Part shown: positions 55,124-64,000 of the stretch, piece by piece
Numbering within the stretch: the first letter of the stretch is position 1
How the letters are laid out: each line of letters starts with the position of its first letter
Assembly (NCBI RefSeq): GCF_004379255.2
Contig: NC_056033.1
Coordinates: 24,792,209-24,856,208 of the forward strand
Source: Salvia splendens
Taxonomy: Eukaryota > Streptophyta > Magnoliopsida > Lamiales > Lamiaceae
DNA length: 64,000 bases
Direction of reading: 5' to 3'
Made by a program: the position numbers and the translations under genes
The notes under the pieces: model-generated
What the model was told of the DNA's origin: nothing
What the model saw: only the letters and a program-made list of their open reading frames with translations
Databases searched by the model: none

Positions 55124-56703
55124 TGATAAGGCTAATTTCATGCATCGGTCTAGGGGTTCATTTCATGAAATTGCTGGGTCTAACGCATTGAATTAAGTCA
55201 GGTATGTGAAGTTTTTCGCCAGATCCAGGAAAAGAAGAGGACGCTTGCATGGTCCTAGGAAACTGGCGAAAGGGTGAACAATTGGAAGAAAATTGCTAGA
55301 CGGAGGAAGCCTCGGAGTTGAAGGGTAGAATAGGGATTTCTACGAAAACTCTAGAAGGCTATGTCCGCATCTATAAAAGGGAGAAGCATGCAGGCTGGAG
55401 GGACCTTCTCGGCTGGAGGCCTCACTAACAGCTCCTTGCTCGATTCACCTTTCCACACACTTGACTCCGAATTCGCGAGAGATTCCAGTTAACACTTGGC
55501 TGGTGGTTCACGTTTAGCTTTCCGACAATGGTTCGAGGGTTGTAACACCGTCCTAGTTCAAGGGCGAAGAAACAATTTACATTTCCGTTGCTATTTACAC
55601 TGATTCCGCCGAGCTTCGCTGTTCGAAGCTCGGTTTTCTTTTGACAACCAATATTTCCAGTTTTATTCCAGATTTTACTTTCGCTTATGTCTATTGTGTT
55701 CATTTCTGGTTTGCTGGTTGAGTTCGATTGATTTCGAGTTAGGATTGTCGGAGTTGGTTATTTTTGCAGTTGGTTCTGATTTATTGCCGATACTTGTTGT
55801 TTGGATCTGAAGAATGGTTCTGCTTTTTGGATGAATAGGAGGTTGGGTTTTGCTGGAGTTTGTGATTTGTTTGCAGATTGTTCATGATTGATTGAGATTG
55901 GAGTAGATCTGTGAAAATCGGAGTTATGGCGTTGGTTTTGCTGTTTGTTGGGTTCGGATGGCTTGGATCCGGAGTGGATTAAGCGTCCGACGTAATCTGA
56001 GAAGGAGTACTTGATTTCCATGCCTAGTTTACGTATTTACATTTCATTTCGCCTAGTTTACGTAGATCTGTCGTATCTTCGAGTTATTGTAAGTTTTCAT
56101 CGACCAAATCTGTTTATTATGTTTGAATCTGGGCATTTCCTCTGTTTTCTCCATTTGCGAATCTGAATTAGTTAGAAAAGTGCATGAAGATTGTTAGATG
56201 CAGCTTTACCGTACGTTGTCAGGCTTGGATTTCATGGTCCCCACTGTTTATTTCCTTTGTCTAGTGGTTATCGGTAGTTATGTACTCGGTCTAGGAATTG
56301 TTTAACTTTTTCTGCCTGTTACTTGGTTTAAGAGTCCTTTGTTCTTCGGTCTAGTATTTACGTTTTGTGCCTAGGTCTAGTAGTAATTAAAATCTCAACC
56401 CCTTTTGCGTGGCAGCAGCCATTTTGTCCAAATTCTCTCAATACTAGCCTACGAATCCATCTCTGTGGGATCGACTCCACTTCCCTATACTAATCCATAG
56501 TATTCGGGTTGAGGAAATTTAATTGTTGAAGGAGAGTCGTGAGTGCCCAACGACCGGAGCGCCATTCGATCTCTCGAGTTACTGGACCCTGTGATTCAGT
56601 TAATTCGGAGAAGCGTGGTGTCTCGACCTAGCAATTGCTTAGATCGCATTTTGCAAGCGCATAACTCATAAGACGAGACTACTCACACACCTCTTACCCT
56701 TCA
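55124..56703 (+). repeat. 3' LTR of element M
   Basis: Same length as the 5' LTR (1580 bp) with about 13 substitutions and no indels seen. The TATA box is at 55372-55379. It is followed by the second TCGGC. Confidence 0.95.
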
Positions 56704-56708
56704 TCGGC

Positions 56709-57118
56709 GAAGAAGAAAAGGTGTGAAGCTAGCCTCCGCTCCGGAACTAAGACTTCCGAGAGCGGTCTCTAAGTGTGCCTTCTAAAAATGAGTAGTCTCC
56801 CCTTCATTCTTCATGTAACCATCTATTTATAGGAGGCTTGCCCTAGGATTAGGGTTGTTCTTCTCTATAATTTGTCGCTTTTTCCCCCGTCAAATAGTTG
56901 GTCGTCTACTAGCAGTCCTCTCCTTTCCATCTTGAGCCTTTGGGCATGCATCCTAGTCAGTATTGCACCCTTCTGGCGTCCTTTATCACTTGAAACCTCC
57001 GATTCCTTTCTTGTTGACTTGTACCATTTCCTGCACACTTACGCAACTTTTCTTACAGAATATGCATGTTACGCTCATCATACTGACCAATAACCAAGGC
57101 CTAGAATATGACTTATCA
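56709..57118 (-). repeat. LTR E, 5' portion (minus strand)
   Basis: On minus the LTR starts at 57118 with TGATAAGT, right after GAGGACAAACATG and a purine-rich AAGTGCGAGCAGTT, matching the 3' LTR junction of M. So this is the 3' LTR of another Athila-like element pointing to minus. A minus-strand TATA box TATAAATAG is at 56823-56831. It continues at 41610-42676. Confidence 0.8.
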
Positions 57119-57560
57119 AACTGCTCGCACTTAATACATGTTTGTCCTCAAGTGTGGAGGAACAAATCAAAAAGCAATAAGTCGGATTGTAGCCTGGTTA
57201 CTCCCTTAACTGACCCTAATCTAAAAAGAATAAATATAAAAAGACTCTAACAACCTAAAACTCTTGGCGCAAAAGAAAAGAAACAAGGGAAAAAAAGAAA
57301 AAACACTTAGGAGAAAACACACAGAAAAACACATTAAACACATTGAACATGCTATATTTTCAACCATCCCTCCCCTTGGGTTCGAGTGCAATCCGGCCTT
57401 AAGCAGCCTTGAACTTCTACCGCCCCCCTTTTTTTTCCTAACCAGTACATCCGCTCGTCAAGATTACCCAAACTCTCGGCCAAACACTAGATTCGCTCAG
57501 TCACTCATTCCTCACCAGGGATGTTAGGACTGCTTTTCTTCACATGCTGGACCATAGATG
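57119..57560 (-). other. 3' untranslated region of element E
   Basis: Non-coding internal sequence of the Athila-like element E. On minus it contains CTAACATCCCTGGTGAGGAA (57507-57526) in the same relative place as in M. The rest is AT-rich and diverged. No ORF of E is in the window. Confidence 0.6.
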
Positions 57561-58707
57561 CTTCGGACTTAGATCTCACGAGTAGAAATTGGTTCCACTT
57601 TATGCCTTTTAACTCACCATTTAAGAGGGCTTTCGTGTTTGGCTCTAAGGTTGGACTTTTCTCTCATACTTGCATCATCTATACTGACTAGGATCTACTG
57701 GGAGGGGTGGTTTCCATTGTTTAGCATGCTTGATTTCCATCAATAACCCTCTACTAAAACTCAATTACTATTTGGAAAATTAAAAGTTTTGGAGAATTTT
57801 TTAAAATAGAACAATTTCAAAGCAATAAACAACTAAATGCAAATAGATCACGGAGGTAAAAGATAAGAGATAAGGGAATTCCAGGGATGTGCGTTCACAG
57901 TTATGGTTATACAAATTCCAACTATATCACCCTAGCACAATTCTTAATTTGATAGAACGAGTCACCTAGCTTATGCTCATACGATGCAAACGTTGATTAC
58001 AAACACTAAGGTTGTGAATCCTGGATATGTAACTCCTAAAAGCTCCTAAGACCCTTGAAAAGTCCTCACTCTCAATTAACAGTGTCGTTTTAAAGGAAGC
58101 TAATTGTAGTGTCTTCTAAGTGGATCTAACCCGCCAACGTTCTCTCACGATTATGTAGCAAGTTATATTAATTCATCACAGAATGTGTCACTCAAATGTG
58201 AAGCATTATCCAATTACCTAGGGAAGAAACAAAGTAAGAACAGAACGGATATTAAATAGAAAACAAAATTGTATAACCAATGTCGTTACTAACACATCCC
58301 TAGAATCCTATGAGTTTAGTTTCACATGATAGAATAAACTAAAAACATAGATTGTAGGGAAGACAATGAAAACATAAGAACTAAAGCAAATAAAACCCAA
58401 ATGTTGAATTCTTGTAGCCTTGATGATCTTCTTGAATCCTTCTTCAACCCCTTGTACGATGAAGTACTCTAACTTTTATGCTCTGGAATTATTTGGCAAA
58501 GAGAAGATCTTTTTTTGATGAAGCTTTGGGGGTATTTATTATGGAGAAATCGCCCCTCTTCAAATAAGGAAAAAGGTTGCAAAGTATGGTAAGTCTTGGA
58601 GAGAAAGTAGGGAAAATTTGCTCGCCACTTTTCCCCAATGGGCCGCTGTGAAGGGGTTGGCAGCGGAAGCATTTATAAATCAATTACATAATAACAGACC
58701 TCTAGAA
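57561..58707. other. Unclassified repeat sequence between element E and PME copy 2
   Basis: No gene is seen. The part 57880-58480 looks like retrotransposon LTR or leader sequence, and 58625-58690 contains GGGCCGCTG and GGCAGCGGAAGC motifs like families F and G. Boundaries could not be set. The end at 58707 is the sharp border of the duplicated segment. Confidence 0.35.
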
Positions 58708-58948
58708 TTTTGCAGATTTAGTTTTTTTTAGGGACAAGCTTTTTAGTGACAGATCCGTCGGTATTGTAATTGTCACTAACCGTGTTTAGTGAAGAAATTT
58801 CACTGATAGTAATGGATAATTTACGTCACTAAAAAACGAGTTTTTTTGTAGTGCTAGTAAACTACCTAATTTAAAACACAATCCAATCCGTTTATTTCTC
58901 TCTACATAGCTAACAAACAAAATGATTAATTAGAGCAGAGAATGAATT

Positions 58949-61112
58949 CTAATCAAGTTTGAAGAATTCGGGAGCGAAAGGTACTCCACTGTCTAGGATC
59001 CATCCATCATCAACAAAATGTACAAGGGGAGTCCATGGTTTGGCTTCCTCGTCATTGGCAAACTGCTTTATACCGGGCCAGGTAACCCGTTTGGAGAGAT
59101 CGGAGCCGGGCCCAGTGTTATTATACTCGACGTAGAAGAGGGTATCCAAGCCGATGGTCCCCTCCCAAGGAGACCAGCCATCAGGCGATATGAAGGCCTC
59201 AATGTTGCTGTTCATGATGACCGTTCGGGCTAGGACCTTCCACGGGCGCCCGAGGTAAGACTTGAAGGGAGGCTGAGCATCGAGGTAGTCCTGCTCTGCA
59301 GTGAAGTTGCAGCCTTGGATGATAATAATCCCGGTGAGGTTCTTCTCGTTGCGGCCCTGGGCGGTGACCATGCAGGCCTGGTTGGGGTTAGGCTTCCGCA
59401 CCACAAGCTCACACTTCTGGAACACGGAGATGGCGTTTCCGAAGATGAAGTCAACAGTGCCGCTTATCCGACACTCCCTGAACAACTGGCGATGGACGTG
59501 GGAATAGAGGGTGTCCTGGTACCCGTCCATGTGCACGTTGAAGAAGATGCCCAAGTCACCCGAGGCTCGCACCGCCACTGCCTGGTGGCCGCTAGGGCCC
59601 GCTGTGTTCTCGATCCCGATGTCCTTGGCGATGAAGCCTCGTCCGTTCACGACTATATTCGTATGGAACAATACAATCCAATAAAACAAATTACAGAGTA
59701 GTACTCCCTCCGTCCGTGAAATGTTGTCCACTTTACTTTTTTACCATTTTTGGTAAATGGATCTCACCTTCTACTACTCATTCCACTCTCATTCTATTAT
59801 AAAAACAATATATAAATGTGAGACCTACATTCCACTAACTTTTTCCACTCACTTTTCTTCACATTTCTTAAAACCCGTGTCAAGTCAAACTTGGACAACA
59901 TTTCGTGGACGGAGGGACTATAAAATACTCTACTTACTTAGAGTTGCGGAGTCATAGGTCTGAACACCATTGCTGAAACACTTGTTACCGGTAATTCTGG
60001 TTTTCAACGGCCCCTCTCCGATCAAAATGACTTCATCCACCTTTTTGGGAATCTCAACATACTCATTGTATAAACCTTCCTTTACTAAAATGACATATGG
60101 GGTTTTATTTTTCGGAGGTACGGATTGAACAGCCTCAGTGATGGTCTTGAACTGGCCGCTGCCGTCTTGCGCCACCACCACGTTCGGATTCAACGCAATC
60201 TTAGGGTTTTCAACCAGCTTCCTCGCATGGCCTTTGATGAAATCAGGAATGCTTTCACCGACTAGGAGCTGCCTCGGGGCCTTGATGCTGTTCACCAAAT
60301 TCCCCAAATCTTTCTTCACGGATTCGTATGTGTTTTTGAAATCGATCACCATCGCAAAACCCTTACTCATCATCTCACCGCTGGTTTTCAGCATTTCCCT
60401 CACCTTTGCCCCAGACTCGCCTGCACCGCACATATTTTATTTCAATAACAGGAAAATGGACCAGTTAGTTATACATGCAGGGGCTGTTCAGATTGCAAGA
60501 TTATTAAATATGTATTGTGTGTTGTTCATGTAATTGAATCTCACAGCTCATTTATAGATGGATAATCATGTGATAATTAGTCATAACCACCCCAAATCTC
60601 ATGATTATTTTATCTAGTAAACCAAACAGACACACATAGTATGGAATTTTACCTTCTGTCTTTGCAAATGCATCAAAGCAGGTGTCTTTGTATGTAATGG
60701 CAGCACTCAACCATATCTTGACCTCATCGAGGACATTATCCACTTGGCCGGCCTCATACTGGCTGACTCTCTCCAACGACGAACGGATTTCTTCGATGGC
60801 GTCATTAAGCACGCGCTCGCACACGCCCAGTGCCTCCTTTGTCATGTAGTCCTTCTCCAATTCCTTGTACAATGTTGTGTTTTTTATGGCGATCTTCAGC
60901 TCCTCCACCGCCACGTCAAACTCCTTTTCTATAACCTTCTTAGCCTCTGTAATGTTTCCCTTCTTGCAGTCCTTGCCCATGCCTGTCGCATCGCACATAT
61001 CGCCTATTATTTCTTGATGCATCTCGTCCGCTGCCGCCACGCCCGCGGCCATGCACGCCACCACCAAGGCCGCCGCCACCACCGCTCTTGCCTTGTTCTG
61101 TTGATATCCCAT
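58949..61112 (-). CDS. Pectinesterase (pectin methylesterase) with PMEI-like pro-domain, gene 2
   Basis: Exons are 61112-60653, 60420-59938 and 59652-58949, same sizes and splice borders as gene 1 (548 residues). Compared with gene 1 I find six substitutions: K5Q, E47K, D194N, T303S, Q368H and H462N. None touches the catalytic Gln338, Gln360, Asp361, Asp382 or Arg450. The signal segment, four inhibitor-domain cysteines and RQLL border are unchanged. Intron 1 differs by 1 bp in length. No break is visible, so both copies may be expressed and secreted to the cell wall. The 5' flank is also shared for about 0.8 kb, so expression could be similar. Confidence 0.93.
59704..59918. mobile_element. 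Stowaway-like MITE in intron 2 of PME gene 2
   Basis: Same 215-bp insertion as 20961-21175, with TA at 59702-59703 and 59919-59920. Its termini are closer to consensus at the left (CTCCCTCCGTCCGTG), while the right end has one changed terminal base. Confidence 0.88.
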
Positions 61113-61915
61113 TTTATTCTTTTATTTAATTATCTATGCTTATTTGTTTGTATATATACACAGATGAGAACATTTATGGTTCGTTGTTTTCTTTTTCTTT
61201 AATTAGAAACAACTGCAGTGGAGGGTGGACAACTTTCTTCCATTTCCACGTTTTTCGATCTCTTATTTTTCTAAATAACATACTGTGTTTCAGTCCATAC
61301 ATATTTTCCTCCAAATTTGAGTGATATAAATGTTTACCGGAATTATAAAATCTTACTTTTTGGGTACACAAAATAAAAAATATGATTAGTTTATATATAT
61401 TCTAGCTAGATACTAACATCATTCCAAAAAGGAAAATGTTTTATTTTAAATGGGATATATGAAATATTAAGTTGCTAACTACAAATGAAAAGGGAACGGC
61501 AAATGAATGAAAAACGAATTCGTGTTTTATTGCATTGATAAACGAAATGTAGTACATAAAGAATACAAAGTCGACGTCTATAATGAGAATATATGTACGC
61601 GTTTCCAAGCTTATTACTTAATTAGCTTACATATTTGAACACATAAAACTAGAAAAAGGAATTTAAAATACAAGTAAAATGTTCTTTCTGGCTTCTCTTC
61701 CCAGGGCCACGTTACACCCCTTCACGGCCCATTGGGCTGATGGCCGCCATAGCTTACTTGAACAGCCTGCAGAGCCCACTCTTTTTCCCTCACCTGCAAA
61801 ATACAAAAAAGGGAATGTCAGCCCCTGCACTCCCCTCCCCCTCCCACCGTCTCTCTCTTATGCACCCTGTAACAATCAAGACAAGCTGTGTAAATGCAAC
61901 TCATGCAAGAGTACT

Positions 61916-63407
61916 AGTTGTGAAAGTAAAATGCAGAAAATAAAAGACCACCGAATAACTTTGAAAACTACATTGTGAATGACTTGAATTGTTCTTTGTG
62001 ATACATTGTACATCCCTATTCATAGGACTAGAGAAGTAAATGCACCTAGAAATTATACAATTGGAACTATAACACTATTAATGTTATATTCCTTGTAACT
62101 CTAAACTGACCATTTTCAATATTCTTGAGTCTCTCATATTATATTTCTAACACTCCCCCTTAAGTTGAGAGTCGAGTTTTTCGAAACTCAACTTGCACGA
62201 TCTTCACTTTGATAAATAGTTTATACTCGTATTCAGGAGTCCTTCACTTTTCTTTGACAGTTTATGCTCGTATCATAGAGCTTCTTTAATTCATCATTGA
62301 TAATTTAAACTCGTATCAATAAGTTGTTTTTTTTGTTGAATGTTTAGACTAGTTTCAAGAAGCTTCTTCATTGAAAGTTTAGTCTCTTATCAAGGAGCTC
62401 TTCATCATTGAATGTTTAGACTTGTTTCAAGGAGCTTCTTCAATTTTCTTTTGACAGTTTTAACTCGTGTCTTAACAATTCCATTTTTGGTTGGCAGTTT
62501 TAACTCGTGTCAAGGAACCATCTTAGATACTTTTTGAACGTATCCAGGAGCCTTCAATTTTTGGTTGATAGTTTTAACTTGTGTCAAGGAGCTATTCAAT
62601 TTTTGGTTGACAGTTTTAACTCATGTCAAAGAGCCAATCTAGACAGTTTTTACTCATTTTCGAGAGCCAGTTTAGATAGTTCTAGCTCGTATCTGGGAGC
62701 CCTCTTCAATTTGATTTTCTTTTTTCATAGTATTTCGCAAAAGTCCTAGCATTCTTTCGCAAAAAAAATTTTGAAACTGGGGAGCAATTTGCAGTTTTTA
62801 AATGTGGAAGGACCAAACTAGTGGTTTATCAACAATGTTAGGGCATCATTGTTTTTTACCTCAAACCAGAACCGCTGCCTCTTTCTTTCTCTCCTCCTTT
62901 TTTCTTAACTATCCTTTCCAACTCTAGTCGTCTCTCCTCCATTCAACGAGTCGCCTCCTTCTGGTTTCTCCGGCTGTGGTAGTCCTCTCCCCATCGGAAG
63001 GACAAACCGTGGACTCCTTGTTTCTTCTCTTGATTGCTACCAGCGACTCTTGGTTAGGCTGCTACTCTGCGGCCTTTTTAACAGCCTCGGTTCTTCCATC
63101 GATAGTTCTTGGTTGCTTCTCGCCGCTGCCATCTCCATCACCTTGTTCTACCACCACCGCTTGCCACTGTCACAGAGTTGGCTCATTACTGCCTACGCCC
63201 AACCTCCTCGCCCCTCATCATGCAACGACTGTTTGGTTTGAACCAGTAAAAGTCCCACTGGTTTGAGATCAATTTTTCATGGCTGTTTGGTTTACTTGGG
63301 CAGATTCTTAGCTGTATATTTGCGAGGGTTTTGTTTTTGCTATAGAGAGAACTGATCCATGCGAGGAATCGAACACCATGTTGAAATGTAAAATGCAGAA
63401 AATAAAA
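61916..63407 (-). mobile_element. Small non-autonomous LTR element H, copy 2
   Basis: Left LTR 61916-62152, internal 62153-63378, and only 29 bp of the right LTR (63379-63407) before another LTR interrupts it. GTACT precedes it at 61911-61915, as in copy 1. The internal region includes the degenerate TTTTAACTCGTGTC repeat array and an extra CT-rich 0.5 kb (62701-63202) missing in copy 1. Confidence 0.65.
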
Positions 63408-64000
63408 TGTAACGCCCCACTTTCGGAACCCTAATTTACGAAGCATAAATTTTTTTACATTTAATGCTTTTAATGCCGTGAAGTATGCGAATTAAATGAT
63501 GAGTGAATTAATTGCTTAAATTTCTATGTGCCTAATTGTGCCTTGGAATTGAGTTTGGTTGGAATAGTCAAGGATGTGGAATATATGACGTGGCAGTTTG
63601 AATAATTGATACAGGGTGATATATATTGCGATGAAATATTTTTTTCTAAGGGTGAGTGAGATTAAATGGGATCATCAATAATTACCTTGCCCATTTTTAT
63701 TTGAAATATTCGACCACTCCTATTTATTTGAGAGGGATTCTATTTTCCTTGGATTTAATTATTTGCTTGGGATAATTATCCAAATTAAATCCAAAGCCAA
63801 TTATTCTTTATCTTCCTCATGGGAAAAAATCGACCCCCATGCTTGCCCATGGAGATTTAAAAAATCTCATAATCTTGGAGATGAGGAATTATTCATCATA
63901 CTAATTGGTCTCATATTTATTTCCTTCCATGAATAAATAATGAATATCCTAGCATATCTAAGGAAATCATGCCTTAAAAATTTGGGTTTTATTCCTTGTG
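63408..64000 (+). repeat. Start of a Gypsy-like LTR, cut by the right window edge
   Basis: TGTAACGCCCCACTTTCGG begins abruptly inside the right LTR of element H. The start resembles family T read on minus (TGTAGCACCCCGGAA), so it may be a Tekay/Del-like LTR. No coding sequence is present in the visible 593 bp. Confidence 0.55.

Larger units (their letters stand above)
42677..56703 (+). mobile_element. Complete Athila-type Ty3/Gypsy retrotransposon M
   Basis: The element is 14,027 bp and has two 1580-bp LTRs (42677-44256 and 55124-56703), TG/CA termini and the perfect target duplication TCGGC (42672-42676 and 56704-56708). Internal order: tRNA-Asp primer site, gag-protease-RT-RNase H-integrase, a third ORF, then a 1.36-kb 3' untranslated region. 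I counted about 13 LTR mismatches (0.8%). At 1.3e-8 substitutions per site per year, a rate commonly used for plant LTRs, this suggests insertion about 0.3 million years ago. Pol is broken by a frameshift and three stops, so the copy is not autonomous now. Confidence 0.95.
58708..63407 (-). repeat. Duplicated segment, copy 2 (PME gene 2 plus element H)
   Basis: Direct repeat of 19965-24332. It keeps about 500 bp inside element H that copy 1 lacks (about 62701-63202) and is cut on the right by an LTR at 63408. The shared MITE and H insertion show both were present before duplication. Confidence 0.9.

Overview
The window is nuclear DNA of a flowering plant, probably a eudicot. Evidence: spliced pectin methylesterase genes, Athila-type and chromovirus-type Ty3/Gypsy elements, Copia elements, a PIF/Harbinger transposon and Stowaway MITEs. 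Placement near Lamiales is only an impression. Most of the 64 kb is nested transposable elements. The only convincing host genes are two near-identical pectinesterase genes on the minus strand.

Layout. 1-9216: minus-strand Athila-like retrotransposon (A), cut by the left edge, with pol deleted but its extra 3' ORF open; its LTR holds a PIF/Harbinger transposon with TAA target duplication (6352-8325). 9217-10084: short host-like stretch with a possible two-exon gene. 10090-18052: minus-strand Copia-like element G (target duplication GCCAC), whose LTR contains a plus-strand solo LTR of the same family (TATAA), which contains a 2977-bp solo LTR of another family (TTAGT). 18053-19964: LTR fragments, a pectinesterase relic and a Stowaway MITE. 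19965-24332: first copy of a duplicated segment with PME gene 1 and a small non-autonomous LTR element H. 24333-38058: gene fragment and a decayed minus-strand chromovirus (C), split by an Athila-like element (B) that itself received two LTR insertions. 38059-41609: LTR F split by Copia element D. 41610-58707: LTR E split by a complete 14,027-bp Athila element M (1580-bp LTRs, target duplication TCGGC), then E internal sequence and unclassified repeats. 58708-63407: second copy of the duplicated segment with PME gene 2. 63408-64000: start of another LTR.

The two PME genes share exon structure, an intronic MITE and the same H insertion, so these predate the duplication; six residues differ over 548. 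Element M is young by LTR identity (about 13 differences in 1580 bp), yet its pol carries one frameshift and three stops. The most unusual content is the long third ORF shared by A and M, and the structured 3' untranslated region with conserved hairpins. No novel defence or biosynthetic system was found.
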